A program made the translations under genes and the position numbers. Positions 38,886 to 51,884 of a stretch of DNA of 64,000 nucleotides are shown piece by piece (the first letter of the stretch is position 1; the number at the start of each line of letters is the position of its first letter). The notes under the pieces are model-generated. The model did not search any database. It was not told the DNA's origin and saw only the letters and a list, made by a program, of their open reading frames with translations. Source of the stretch: Rhodobacteraceae bacterium UBA6197 (lineage in GTDB: Bacteria; Pseudomonadota; Alphaproteobacteria; Rhodobacterales; Rhodobacteraceae). The stretch is taken from positions 1 to 64,000 of the forward strand of contig DISZ01000015.1 of the NCBI GenBank assembly GCA_002422085.1, in the 5' to 3' direction.

Positions 38886-38914
38886 AAAGGCCCCAGAGCA
38901 ACTCCGGGGCCTTT
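38886..38914. terminator. Bidirectional terminator between the RES toxin and acnA genes
   Basis: AAAGGCCCC (38886-38894) pairs with GGGGCCTTT (38906-38914), and the stem is extended by GA/TC across the loop. The A-rich and T-rich edges make it work for both convergent genes. Confidence 0.75.
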
Positions 38915-38932
38915 CCATGTCATGTCAAAGAT

Positions 38933-41683
<2,751 letters not shown>

Positions 41684-41894
41684 CTAAGGCCTCCCTTGCG
41701 TAAATGAGGGGTGTCGCTGCAAGAGGCTAATGCCGCATCGCGCAGAGTCGTTCAAGGGGGAGAGGCCAATTTGTATACCATTGTGCACAGAAAGTGATCC
41801 CGAAACGCGGCTTTCCCGGTTTATCGCAAAACCTTGATTGGCAAACCGGGGCTTTGCAGCTTAGGAAAGAGGTCAACTTGGGGAAAGAGGCGAA

Positions 41895-42863
41895 ATGAAA
41901 CGCGCAATCCTTTGTGCTGCTGTCGGGGCGTGGCTCGGGGCGGTCGGACTGGCCGAAGCACAGGTGGCCCCCACCGAGTCGCAATCTGGACCACAATTCG
42001 ATTCGCAATCCGGCCCGCAATCCGGCCCGCAATCCGGCCAACAATCCGGCCCGCAAAACGGCCAACAATCCGGCCAACAATCCGAGTCGCAAGCCGAGTC
42101 CGAAGCTGCCAGCATCGCCCGCGCGGCCGCCGCGCTGATTGCGCCAAAGCTGCTTGCCGCTGATAGCAACGCCACCGACACCAGCGCCACCGACTCCATC
42201 CCCGTCGAACCCAGCCCCGTCGTGGTCGAACTGTTCACCTCGCAGGGCTGTTCCTCCTGCCCGCCCGCCGATGCGCTGCTGGCGGATATGGCGCGCCGCG
42301 AAGACGTGATCGCGCTGGCACTGCATGTCGACTACTGGGATTACCTCGGCTGGGAAGATGCCTTCGCCCAACCCGCCTTTACCGCCCGCCAAAAGGCCTA
42401 TGCCCGCGCCGCAGGGGAACGCACGATCTACACCCCGCAGATGATCGTCGGCGGCGCGGATGCACTGGTTGGCCCGCGCGCCGCCGACCTTGCCGGGCTG
42501 ATCGCCCGACATGCCGCGGTCAAGGGTCAGGTCTCGGTGCGGCTGCATTCGAAGAATGGCAAGATCGTCATTGATTTGCGCGCCGATCCGCCGCTAAGCA
42601 ACCCCGCCGTCATCCAGATCGTGCGCTACGCCCCCTCGACCCGGGTCGAGATCGTCCGCGGTGAAAACGCGGGCCGCGAACTGGATTACGCCAATGTCGT
42701 TACCGCCTGGCATGCCGTTTCGGACTGGGATGGCCTGGGCCCGATCAGCCTGACCGCCACGCTTGACGGCAATGATCCGGCCGTGTTGATCGTGCAAAGC
42801 GCGCGCCCCGGCAAATCGGTGGCCCTTCCCGGCCCGATCCTCGCCGCCGCGCGGCTGAACTGA
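41895..42863 (+). CDS. Secreted DUF1223 thioredoxin-fold protein with a Gln/Ser-rich repeat
   Basis: The 322-residue protein has a signal peptide (MKRAILCAAVGAWLGAVGLA, cleavage near AEAQ) and then a low-complexity stretch of about 40 residues built from QSGPQ- and QSGQQ-type units. The DUF1223 domain begins VVVELFTSQGCSSCPPADAL with a CSSCP redox-like motif and continues LHVDYWDYLGWEDAFAQPAF and YTPQMIVGG. The family is probably periplasmic with thiol chemistry, but the role is unknown. The repeat is encoded by short tandem DNA units (41981-42093) and is probably length-variable. Confidence 0.85.
   Translation: MKRAILCAAVGAWLGAVGLAEAQVAPTESQSGPQFDSQSGPQSGPQSGQQSGPQNGQQSGQQSESQAESEAASIARAAAALIAPKLLAADSNATDTSATDSIPVEPSPVVVELFTSQGCSSCPPADALLADMARREDVIALALHVDYWDYLGWEDAFAQPAFTARQKAYARAAGERTIYTPQMIVGGADALVGPRAADLAGLIARHAAVKGQVSVRLHSKNGKIVIDLRADPPLSNPAVIQIVRYAPSTRVEIVRGENAGRELDYANVVTAWHAVSDWDGLGPISLTATLDGNDPAVLIVQSARPGKSVALPGPILAAARLN
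41981..42093 (+). repeat. Short tandem repeat in the DUF1223 gene
   Basis: Units of 12 or 15 bases based on CAATCCGGCC(C/A) are repeated about eight times in frame. They encode the QSGPQ/QSGQQ linker between signal peptide and folded domain. Confidence 0.75.
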
Positions 42864-42870
42864 CCCCGGC

Positions 42871-42910
42871 GGCTTCTTTTTGGCTGAAATACTCCCGCCG
42901 GAGGCTCCGC
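42871..42910. repeat. Partial intergenic repeat, copy d
   Basis: GGCTTCTTTTTGGCTGAAAT followed by ACTCCCGCCGGAGGCTCC is a half-unit of the palindrome family between the convergent DUF1223 and acyltransferase genes. CCGCCGG(AGG) can fold on itself only weakly. Confidence 0.6.
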
Positions 42911-42929
42911 GCGTGCTCCGGGGCGCAGG

Positions 42930-43829
42930 CTAGCGGCGCTTCTTCCAACGCCGATGCACCCAGAACCACTGATCCATATGCGTGCGCACCAAGGCCTCGA
43001 GGCTGTCATTCAGCGCTTGCGTCATCACCTCGGCGCGGCCCGTCGGCACCGGCGCTTCGACCAGGATCTTGAACCCGAGCCCGTCGGGTTGACGGATGCC
43101 ATAGATCGGCACAAGCAGCGCATCATATTTGAGCGCGAGTTCCGCCGCCGACAATGCGGTCTGCGCGGCAAGGCCAAAAAACCTCAGGTCGGCACCATGG
43201 CCGACATGCTGGTCCGACACGATCCCCAGCATCCCGCCCGACTTCAGAAACCGTACCATCTGCGTCAGACCGCGTTTGCTGCGCGAAAACAAGGGCGTGC
43301 CCAGACGTGAAATCGCCTGCACGTAATGTGCATCGAACAGACGGTTCTTCATCGGCTTGTAAAGCCCGCCCACACGGTAGCCGCGGGCAATCAGCGCCGC
43401 CCGCGCCACGTCATAATTGCCAAAATGCCCGGTCGCCAGAATCACCGGGCGGCCCGCCGCGCGCGCGTCTTCCAGCGCGGCCGCGCCGGGACCCTCCAGC
43501 ACGATCCCCTTGACCCGGTCGATGAATTCCTGCCCCGAATAGATCTCGGCGAGGGTGCGGCCCAGATTGTCAGGCACCGCGCGTGACAGCCGCGCGACCT
43601 CATGCGCCGGCAGATCGGGGCGCACCAGAGCCAGATTTTCACGCACCCTGCGCCGATAGCCCAGCACCGGCGCCAACAGCCGCGATACGACCCAACCGGT
43701 CATCGGCACCCGCCAACGGTAGGGCAACGCCAGCGCCAGCGCCATCAGCGCCCGAAAGGCCGCATTGGACAGGCGGTCGGTCACCGACGGGGCAGGGCCG
43801 GTCTCGGCGGTTTCGGCAGCTTCGATCAT
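42930..43829 (-). CDS. Lipid A biosynthesis acyltransferase (LpxL/HtrB family)
   Basis: The 299-residue membrane-associated protein adds a secondary acyl chain to lipid A. The H-x4-D catalytic motif is HFGNYD in ILATGHFGNYDVARAALIAR. GLYKPMKNRLFD and the GIVSDQHVGHGADLRFFG stretch are also conserved in the family. One hydrophobic amino-terminal helix anchors it. The acyl-chain specificity is not readable. It lies 15 bases from the downstream end of the EamA transporter gene, in the same direction. Confidence 0.9.
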   Translation of the reverse strand: MIEAAETAETGPAPSVTDRLSNAAFRALMALALALPYRWRVPMTGWVVSRLLAPVLGYRRRVRENLALVRPDLPAHEVARLSRAVPDNLGRTLAEIYSGQEFIDRVKGIVLEGPGAAALEDARAAGRPVILATGHFGNYDVARAALIARGYRVGGLYKPMKNRLFDAHYVQAISRLGTPLFSRSKRGLTQMVRFLKSGGMLGIVSDQHVGHGADLRFFGLAAQTALSAAELALKYDALLVPIYGIRQPDGLGFKILVEAPVPTGRAEVMTQALNDSLEALVRTHMDQWFWVHRRWKKRR

Positions 43830-43844
43830 GGGCCGCGTGGCCTT

Positions 43845-44909
43845 TTACACTGGGTCGCGACGCAGGGCCTTGGCGGCGGCGCGTTCTCGGGTCCAGACAT
43901 AAAGACCCGCCGCCACGATCACAAGCGCCCCGACGACGCTCCAGCCATCGGGCAACTGGTCAAAGAAGACAAAGCCCCAAAGGCTTGAAAAGATCAGCCC
44001 GACATAGCCAAAAGGCGCCAGCGTCCCCGCCTCGGTCAGCGTGAAGGCGCGGATCAGCAGGCCCTGACCTCCGGTGCCCAAAAGCCCCATCGCAACAAAG
44101 ACCCACAGGTCCGCCGTCGCCACCGGCTGCCAGAAGAACGGCACCACCAGCGTGCTGATCGCGCCGCCGACCAGGGCCGACCACAGCATCGAGGTGGCCA
44201 GCCCGTCGAACCGCACCACCCGCGTCAGCAGCGCGCCGGCGGCATAGGAAAACGCCGCCGCCAGCGCCAGAAGTGCTGCAGGATGCATCACCCCGGCACC
44301 GGGGCGCAGAATGATCATCGCGCCGCAAAACGCGGCACCAATGCCGATCAGCCGCCTTGGCCCCAGCCGCTCGCCCAGAAACAGCGCCGCCCCCAGCGTG
44401 ATCAGCACCGGGTTGAGGTCGGTCAACGCCGCCGCCTCGGCCAGCCCGATATGGCGGATCGACAGGAAAAACAGCACCACCGTGGCCAGTTGCGTCAACG
44501 CCCGAACCAGTTGCATCCCCGGCTGCCGTGAGATCACCAGCCGTGGCAACGCCGAGCGAAAGATCAGCGCCAGCACCGCCGCATTGACCGCAAAGCGCGC
44601 CCAGACCACCTGCGCGGGATGATAGCGCCCACCCAGATGCTTGGCCGTTGCATCCATCAGCGTGAACAGGATCAGCGCCCCCAGCAGCAGCAGCACCCCG
44701 CGCCCGGTTTGCGCCGCACCCCCGCCCGAGGGGACCGCGACGCCGGGCGGGACCGCGATGCCGGGTGGGCTCGCGATGCCGGGGGGCGCGCCACCGCCAG
44801 ACTGAGCCACACCGCCAGACTGGCCCACACCGCCAGACCGACCCGCAACGACGCGGGGGGCCGCGATCGGCCCCCCTTGTTCGGTGTTCTGGCCGGCTTT
44901 CAGGCTCAC
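43845..44909 (-). CDS. EamA/DMT-family transporter with a repetitive amino-terminal extension
   Basis: The protein has ten hydrophobic helices in two EamA repeats, from GVLLLLGALILFTLMDATAK to VVGALVIVAAGLYVWTRERA, with the family signature PVLITLGAALFLGERLGPRR. DMT transporters export metabolites; the substrate is unknown. I choose the GTG at 44909, which overlaps the tkt stop as GTGA, giving 354 residues. The first 60 or so are a Gly/Pro/Ser-rich tail with two six-residue repeat sets (GQSGGV/AQSGGG and PGIAVP/PGVAVP), encoded by two 18-bp tandem arrays. A start closer to helix one is possible if the tail is not translated. Confidence 0.85.
   Translation of the reverse strand: MSLKAGQNTEQGGPIAAPRVVAGRSGGVGQSGGVAQSGGGAPPGIASPPGIAVPPGVAVPSGGGAAQTGRGVLLLLGALILFTLMDATAKHLGGRYHPAQVVWARFAVNAAVLALIFRSALPRLVISRQPGMQLVRALTQLATVVLFFLSIRHIGLAEAAALTDLNPVLITLGAALFLGERLGPRRLIGIGAAFCGAMIILRPGAGVMHPAALLALAAAFSYAAGALLTRVVRFDGLATSMLWSALVGGAISTLVVPFFWQPVATADLWVFVAMGLLGTGGQGLLIRAFTLTEAGTLAPFGYVGLIFSSLWGFVFFDQLPDGWSVVGALVIVAAGLYVWTRERAAAKALRRDPV
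44731..44849. repeat. Two adjacent 18-bp tandem arrays at the start of the EamA gene
   Basis: Array 1 has three units of GGGACCGCGATGCCGGGT type (44731-44784). Array 2 has three units of GCCAGACTGGCCCACACC type (44796-44849, last unit diverged). Both are multiples of three, so copy-number change keeps the reading frame. Confidence 0.8.
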
Positions 44910-46924
44910 AGCAGCGCTTTGACCTTCGCCACGATGGCTTCGGCGGTAATGCCAAACTCGGCGTAAAGCCGATCGGCCGGAGCCGAGGCCCCAAAGCCTT
45001 CCATGCCGACAAAACCCGCCTTGGCCTCGCGGCCGCGTTCCCCCAGCAAGAACTGGTCCCAGGGCTGGCGCACGGCGGCCTCGACCGCCACACGCACGCA
45101 GCCCGCGGGCAGGACGCGCTTGCGGTAGGCGTCGCCTTGCGCGGCGAACAGCTCCATGCACGGCATCGACACAACCCGCGTGCCGATCGCCTCGGCCTGA
45201 AGCAGATCGCGCGCTTTCAACGCAATCTCGACCTCGGAGCCGGTCGCCATCAGGATCACCTGTCGCTTGCCCGCCGACTCTTCCAGCACATAGCCGCCCT
45301 TGGCGGTCAGGTTCTGGTTGGTGTGCTCTTTGCGCAGCAACGGCAGGTTCTGGCGCGACAGGGCCAGCACCGACGGCGTCGCCGTCGAGGTCAGCGCCAG
45401 TTCCCACGCCTCGGCGGTTTCCACCACATCGGCAGGGCGGAAGGTCCAGGTGTTGGGCGTCGCGCGGCAGATCGCCAGATGCTCGACCGGCTGGTGCGTC
45501 GGCCCGTCCTCACCCAGCCCGATGCTGTCATGCGTCATCACATAGACCGCAGGCACCCCCATCAGCGCCGACAGGCGCATCGCGCCCCGCGCGTAATCGG
45601 TGAAACAAAAGAACGTGCCGCCATAGGGGCGTGATCCGCCATGCAGCCAGATCCCGTTCATCGCCGCCGCCATGCCATGTTCGCGGATGCCGTAGTGAAC
45701 ATAGCGCCCGGCACGGTTCTCGGCGTTGAACACGCCCAGATCGGCGGTCTTGGTCAGGTTCGAGCCGGTCAGATCGGCCGAACCGCCCAGCGTTTCCGGC
45801 ATCACCGGGTTCACCGCGGCCAGCACCATTTCACTGGCCTTGCGGGTCGCCACCTTTGGCGCCTTTTCCGAGGCGTCCTTCTTGAAGCTGCGGATCGCGG
45901 CGGCCAGCCGTTTGGGCGCTTCGCCGGCCATCTGACGCAGGAACTCGGCGCGTTTCGTGGCGGGCAGGGCGGCCAGACGCGCCTCCCATGCGGCGCGCGC
46001 CTCGGCGCCCCGCGCGCCGATCTTTTCCCATTCGGCCTTGATATCGTCGGGGATCACGAAGGGGCCGTGCGGCCAGCCGTAAACCGCCTTGGTCGCGGCG
46101 ATTTCCTCGTCGCCGAGCGGCGAGCCGTGGACCGAATAGCTGTCGGCCTTTTTCGGGCTGCCAAAGCCGATGATCGTCTTGCAATCGATCAAGACCGGCC
46201 GGTCCGAGGTCTTGGCCTCGGTCATCGCGCGGTCGATGTCGACGGGGTCGTGGCCGTCGCAGTGCAACACCTTCCAGCCCGCCGCAGCAAAGCGGGCGCG
46301 CTGATCGGTGATGTCGGACATCGTCACACGCCCGTCGATGGTGATGTTGTTGTTGTCCCAAAGCACGATCAGCTTCGAGAGCTTCTGCATCCCAGCAAGG
46401 CCGATCGCCTCATGGCTGATGCCCTCCATCAGGCAGCCGTCGCCGGCAATGACCCAGGTGCGGTGATCTTGCACCCTAGCGCCGAACCGCGCCTGCATCG
46501 ACTGTTCGGCAATCGCAAAGCCGACCGCGTTGGCAATGCCCTGACCCAAGGGGCCGGTCGTGGTCTCGACGCCCTCAAGGTGGCCATATTCCGGATGGCC
46601 CGCCGTGCGCGCGCCCCACTGGCGGAAATTCTTGATCTCGGCCAGCGTCGTCTGCTTGTAGCCGGTCAGATACAAAAGCGCATATAGCAGCATCGAGCCA
46701 TGGCCCGCCGACAGGATGAACCGGTCACGGTCCGCCCAACCCGGCGCCGAGGCGTCAAACTTCAGGTGTTTCTGAAACAGGACCGTCGCCACATCCGCCA
46801 TGCCCATCGGCATGCCGGGGTGGCCGGAATTGGCAGCTTGGACCGCATCCATCGCCAGCGCGCGAATGGCGGTGGCAAGCGACCAGTGAGGGGCGTGTTC
46901 GGCGCGAAGCGTGGCGATATCCAA
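44906..46924 (-). CDS. tkt: Transketolase
   Basis: The 672-residue thiamine diphosphate enzyme belongs to the pentose phosphate and Calvin-type pathways. It has the cofactor motif VIAGDGCLMEGISHEAIGLA ending with LWDNNNITIDG, the amino-terminal IRALAMDAVQAANSGHPGMP and the pyrimidine-domain NRAGRYVHYGIREHGMAAAM. The start is a TTG at 46924 (reads MDIATLRAEHAPHWS), preceded by GAAAGG; no ATG fits the normal length. The stop overlaps the GTG of the EamA gene, so the two are likely coupled. Confidence 0.95.
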   Translation of the reverse strand: MDIATLRAEHAPHWSLATAIRALAMDAVQAANSGHPGMPMGMADVATVLFQKHLKFDASAPGWADRDRFILSAGHGSMLLYALLYLTGYKQTTLAEIKNFRQWGARTAGHPEYGHLEGVETTTGPLGQGIANAVGFAIAEQSMQARFGARVQDHRTWVIAGDGCLMEGISHEAIGLAGMQKLSKLIVLWDNNNITIDGRVTMSDITDQRARFAAAGWKVLHCDGHDPVDIDRAMTEAKTSDRPVLIDCKTIIGFGSPKKADSYSVHGSPLGDEEIAATKAVYGWPHGPFVIPDDIKAEWEKIGARGAEARAAWEARLAALPATKRAEFLRQMAGEAPKRLAAAIRSFKKDASEKAPKVATRKASEMVLAAVNPVMPETLGGSADLTGSNLTKTADLGVFNAENRAGRYVHYGIREHGMAAAMNGIWLHGGSRPYGGTFFCFTDYARGAMRLSALMGVPAVYVMTHDSIGLGEDGPTHQPVEHLAICRATPNTWTFRPADVVETAEAWELALTSTATPSVLALSRQNLPLLRKEHTNQNLTAKGGYVLEESAGKRQVILMATGSEVEIALKARDLLQAEAIGTRVVSMPCMELFAAQGDAYRKRVLPAGCVRVAVEAAVRQPWDQFLLGERGREAKAGFVGMEGFGASAPADRLYAEFGITAEAIVAKVKALL

Positions 46925-47121
46925 GGGGTTACCTTTCGGCTGACAATTGTGGCGTTGGCCCCTGATAACAGGCCAGCGCCGAAGATCAAGCGCGCGCCCC
47001 AAGCCCTTGATGCAAAAGGGGGGGCAAAGCCGCGCAGCTTTGGGTAAGATCGACGACAAGGGTGGGGGATGCCGATTCGCAACCCCTGAAATGGCAACCG
47101 GAAGAACCGGAGGCAGGCAGA

Positions 47122-47673
47122 ATGAGCGATTTGGCCGAATATGAGCGCCGCATAAGCTATGCGCTTGAACGGATTGGCAAAGGCATCGAGGCGGCAGCAC
47201 TGCGCCCCGCTGCGGCGGCTTTGGCCCCAACCGCGCCGCTAGGCGCGGCACCGGCAAGCCCGCAAGAGACAGCGGACCTGCGCGAGGCCCTCGAGGCCGA
47301 ACGCATTGCCAATGCGCAGCTTTCCGAACGGGTCCGCGCGATCCGCGAAAAACAGGAAACGACCCTGGCGGCGCTGGAACGCAAACTGGCGGCAGCGACA
47401 CTGGGGCTTGATCAGGCGAACCACGAACTGGTCCGCCTCAAACGTGCCAATACCGAACTGGCCGGGCTGAACCGCGATCTGACCGAGGCCAGCAGTGCCG
47501 GTCAGGCCGAGCCGCATCTGATCAACCGCGCGATGCAGGCCGAACTGGAAAGCCTGCGCGCCGCACGCGGCGCCGAAATTGCCGAACTCGACGGGCTGTT
47601 GGGCGCGCTCGGTCCGCTCGTGGCCAGCCTGCCCCTTATCGCCCCGCAAGCACCGGAGGCCGACCATGCCTGA
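47122..47673 (+). CDS. Coiled-coil protein of unknown function upstream of zapA
   Basis: The 183-residue protein starts MSDLAEYERRISYALERIGK at 47122, after GGAGGCAGGCAG. The region from about residue 45 to 165 is strongly heptad-patterned (ETADLREALEAERIANAQLS, ALERKLAAATLGLDQANHEL). No signal peptide or membrane helix is present. It overlaps zapA by eight bases and was surely co-translated. The amino-terminal Y-E-R-R-I-x-x-A motif occurs in small Rhodobacterales proteins next to zapA. A division-related partner of ZapA is a fair inference from position and coiled coil. Confidence 0.75.
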   Translation: MSDLAEYERRISYALERIGKGIEAAALRPAAAALAPTAPLGAAPASPQETADLREALEAERIANAQLSERVRAIREKQETTLAALERKLAAATLGLDQANHELVRLKRANTELAGLNRDLTEASSAGQAEPHLINRAMQAELESLRAARGAEIAELDGLLGALGPLVASLPLIAPQAPEADHA

Positions 47674-48043
47674 GCTGAAAATTGCCATCGGCGGCCGCGA
47701 ATTCGAGGTCGCCTGCCAAGAAGGCGAAGAGCACTTCCTGCGGTCGGCCGCCAAGATGCTGGACGCCGAAGCCTCGGTGCTGATCGCCCAGATCGGCCGC
47801 ATCCCCGAAGCGCGGATGCTGCTGATGTCGGGCCTTATGCTGGCCGACAAGACCGCCGGGCTGGAAGATCAGCTGCGCAGCGCCACCGAACGCGCCGAAG
47901 CCGCCGAAGCCGCCTTGGCCGAGGCCGCCGCCAATCCCGCCCGTATCGAGGTGCCGGTCATCCCCGCCGAAGTCACCGACACACTGGCCGAAATCGCCGC
48001 CCGCGCCGAGGCGCTGGCCGATCGGGTGGAAGAAGGGCTCTGA
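47666..48043 (+). CDS. zapA: Cell division protein ZapA
   Basis: The 125-residue protein begins PELKIAIGGREFEVACQEGE, the ZapA head domain. LMSGLMLADKTAGLEDQLRS begins the long carboxy-terminal coiled coil used for dimer and tetramer formation. ZapA cross-links FtsZ filaments at mid-cell. The ATG at 47666 lies inside the upstream coiled-coil gene. Confidence 0.87.
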   Translation: MPELKIAIGGREFEVACQEGEEHFLRSAAKMLDAEASVLIAQIGRIPEARMLLMSGLMLADKTAGLEDQLRSATERAEAAEAALAEAAANPARIEVPVIPAEVTDTLAEIAARAEALADRVEEGL

Positions 48044-48256
48044 TCCGGGCGCGCACCCCCCCCCGCGCGCTGGCGCCGCGCAGGGCAGGCGGCCGTTCGG
48101 CCATTTGGGGTCGCTTGAAACGGCTCGGGCTTCTTTTTGGAAAAAATACTCAAACCCGACAGACCGGCCAGACGCGGCCTCCCGGAAAAGGCACCCCGGA
48201 AAAAGCATCGCCAGAACGCGCCGCCCCAAGCAAGGCCGCTGAGCCGGCTTTGCCGC

Positions 48257-49729
48257 CTATTCCGCGGCCTTCATCTCAAAGCCCTTGTCGATCTGATCGG
48301 TCGGCGTCACCGGGTATTCCCCCGAGAAACAGGCGTCGCAATACTGTGGCTTGGCGTTGTTGCGCCCGCCCGGTTCGCCCGCGGCACGATATAGCCCGTC
48401 GAGCGAGATGAACTTGAGGCTGTCGACCCCGATCCACTCGCGCATCTGTTCTTCGGACATGTTCGCGGCCAGCAGCTTGCCCCGGTCCGGCGTATCGACG
48501 CCGTAAAAGCACGGCCATGCCGTCGGCGGGCTGGCGATACGGAAATGCACCGCCGCCGCGCCCGCATCCAGAATCATGTCCTTGATCTTGCGCGAGGTGG
48601 TGCCGCGCACGACCGAGTCATCGACCAGAATTACCCGCTTGCCCTTGATCAGCGCGCGGTTGACGTTGAGCTTGAGGCGCACCCCCATGTTGCGGATGCT
48701 TTCGGTCGGCTCGATGAAGGTACGGCCCATATACTGGTTGCGGATGATCCCCATCGCATAGGGGATGCCACTTTCCTGGCTGTAGCCGATCGCCGCCGGG
48801 GTGCCACTGTCGGGGACCGGACAGACCAGATCGGCATCGACCGGGGCTTCGCGGGCCAGTTCGACCCCGATCTGACGGCGCGTTTCATAGACCGAACGGC
48901 CGCCGATAATACTGTCGGGCCGCGAAAAGTAGACATGCTCGAAGATGCAGAACCGGCTTTGCGGCGCGCCAAAGGGGCGGCTGCTTTCGATCTTGCCGTC
49001 CGAGATCACGACCATTTCGCCCGGCTCGATTTCACGCACCAGTTCGGCGCCGATGATATCAAGGCCGCAGGTCTCGGATGACAGGCAATAGCCGTTGTCA
49101 CCGATCTTGCCCAGCACCAGCGGCCGCACCCCCAGCGCATCGCGCACGCCAATCAGCTTGGTGCGCGTCATCGCCACGATCGAAAACGCCCCCTCGACCC
49201 GGCGCAACGCATCCTTGATCCGCTCGGACAGGCTGCGCTGAATCGAGCGGGCCATCAGGTGGATGATGCATTCGCTGTCCGATGAGGATTGGAATATCGA
49301 GCCGCGCTCGATCAACTCGCGGCGCAGCGCGTCGGCATTGGTCAGATTGCCGTTATGCGCGATGGCACAGCCGCCCATGGCGAATTCGCCAAAGAACGGC
49401 TGCACATCGCGGATCACCGCGCCTTTCGACCCGGCGGTGGAATAGCGCACATGGCCGATGGCAAGGCTGCCCGGCAGCGTTTCCATCAGGCTGGCCTTGG
49501 TAAAATTGTCGCGCACATAGCCAAAACGATGCGCCGAGTTGAACCCGTTGGCCGCATCATAGGCGACGATCCCGCCCGCCTCCTGGCCGCGGTGTTGCAA
49601 CGCGTGCATGCCAAGGGCGACGAAATTCGCGGCATCCGCCACCCCGATGACGCCAAAGACGCCGCATTCTTCCTTCAGCTTGTCGTCGTCAAACGGATGA
49701 GACAAGAACGGGCGTACCGCAGGGTTCAT
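48257..49729 (-). CDS. purF: Amidophosphoribosyltransferase
   Basis: The 490-residue enzyme makes phosphoribosylamine, the first committed step of purine synthesis. A short propeptide ends at KLKEE, and the catalytic Cys follows (CGVFGVIGVADA). The glutaminase domain shows GHVRYSTAGSKG and IAHNGNLTNA. The PRPP-binding motif VILVDDSVVRGTTSRKI is in the second domain. The ATG at 49729 gives the standard length; upstream in-frame codons have no family match. Confidence 0.96.
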   Translation of the reverse strand: MNPAVRPFLSHPFDDDKLKEECGVFGVIGVADAANFVALGMHALQHRGQEAGGIVAYDAANGFNSAHRFGYVRDNFTKASLMETLPGSLAIGHVRYSTAGSKGAVIRDVQPFFGEFAMGGCAIAHNGNLTNADALRRELIERGSIFQSSSDSECIIHLMARSIQRSLSERIKDALRRVEGAFSIVAMTRTKLIGVRDALGVRPLVLGKIGDNGYCLSSETCGLDIIGAELVREIEPGEMVVISDGKIESSRPFGAPQSRFCIFEHVYFSRPDSIIGGRSVYETRRQIGVELAREAPVDADLVCPVPDSGTPAAIGYSQESGIPYAMGIIRNQYMGRTFIEPTESIRNMGVRLKLNVNRALIKGKRVILVDDSVVRGTTSRKIKDMILDAGAAAVHFRIASPPTAWPCFYGVDTPDRGKLLAANMSEEQMREWIGVDSLKFISLDGLYRAAGEPGGRNNAKPQYCDACFSGEYPVTPTDQIDKGFEMKAAE

Positions 49730-49839
49730 GGGCGTGGCTCCGGGTCCGGGGGGTGTTGGCGCCCGTTTAATGCCAAACGGGGGGACTGTCACGCCCCCCC
49801 GTTTGCAAATGGTCATCAAACCTTCACACGAGCACGGGC

Positions 49840-50424
49840 TCAGTTCGAGGCGGGCGGCGTGGCCAGCACCGGGGCGCCGCATTTCCCGACCAGTTGTTCA
49901 TAGCGTGCCACGATCCAGCCCGGCGCATCCGACGGCATCGTCTCATCGACACTGCCGGTCAGTTTTTCGAACACCTTGGCCGAGCGCGAATTGTCGACCA
50001 TTGGCAGGGTCTGGTTCACCACCACCCGGTCGTAGACGACGAAAGCCACCGCCACCAGAATGACACCGCGCGCGACCCCGAACAAGAATCCCAGCCCCTG
50101 ATCGATCCCGCCAAGGGCCGAGCGCTGCACGACGCTGGCAAACAGCGGCGTCAGAATCGAGAACACCACCAGCGCCAGCGCGAAGACCGCCGCAAAACCG
50201 CCGATGGTGGCCAATTCGCAGCTATCGGCCAGAAACTTGTTCAGCACCGGCACCTGCGCGATCAGCGGGCGCGCCGCGTCAGCGAACAGGAACGCCAGCA
50301 CTGCCGCCGCAATCCAGCCGGCAATCGACAGCGCCTCGCGCACAAAGCCGCGACTATAGGCCAGTATCGCCGACAGCACGATAATGGCCGCCACTATGGC
50401 GTCGACAATGGTGAAGCCGTCCAT
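49840..50424 (-). CDS. cvpA: CvpA-family membrane protein
   Basis: The 194-residue protein has four transmembrane helices (IVDAIVAAIIVLSAILAYSR, IAGWIAAAVLAFLFADAARP and two later) and the CvpA motif SRGFVREALSIAGWIAA. Its position next to purF is the classic one. The family is linked to colicin V production and envelope stress tolerance, with no settled activity. I start at MDGFTIVDAI (50424); an ATG five codons upstream is less likely. Confidence 0.9.
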   Translation of the reverse strand: MDGFTIVDAIVAAIIVLSAILAYSRGFVREALSIAGWIAAAVLAFLFADAARPLIAQVPVLNKFLADSCELATIGGFAAVFALALVVFSILTPLFASVVQRSALGGIDQGLGFLFGVARGVILVAVAFVVYDRVVVNQTLPMVDNSRSAKVFEKLTGSVDETMPSDAPGWIVARYEQLVGKCGAPVLATPPASN

Positions 50425-50448
50425 GGTTATCCTTCCCAAGACGCGGCT

Positions 50449-51816
<1,368 letters not shown>

Positions 51817-51884
51817 GGCTCTTCCTGCCCGAAAGGGCGCGGATGTTCAAGCCGGGCCAAGGGGGCGACAATCCGGGGTTTGGC

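Noticed and set aside
48044..48256. Possible 6S RNA gene after zapA
   Set aside because: 6S RNA often follows zapA, but I could not find the long interrupted stem with the central bubble here; the stretch is GC-rich with only a weak partial copy of the intergenic repeat.
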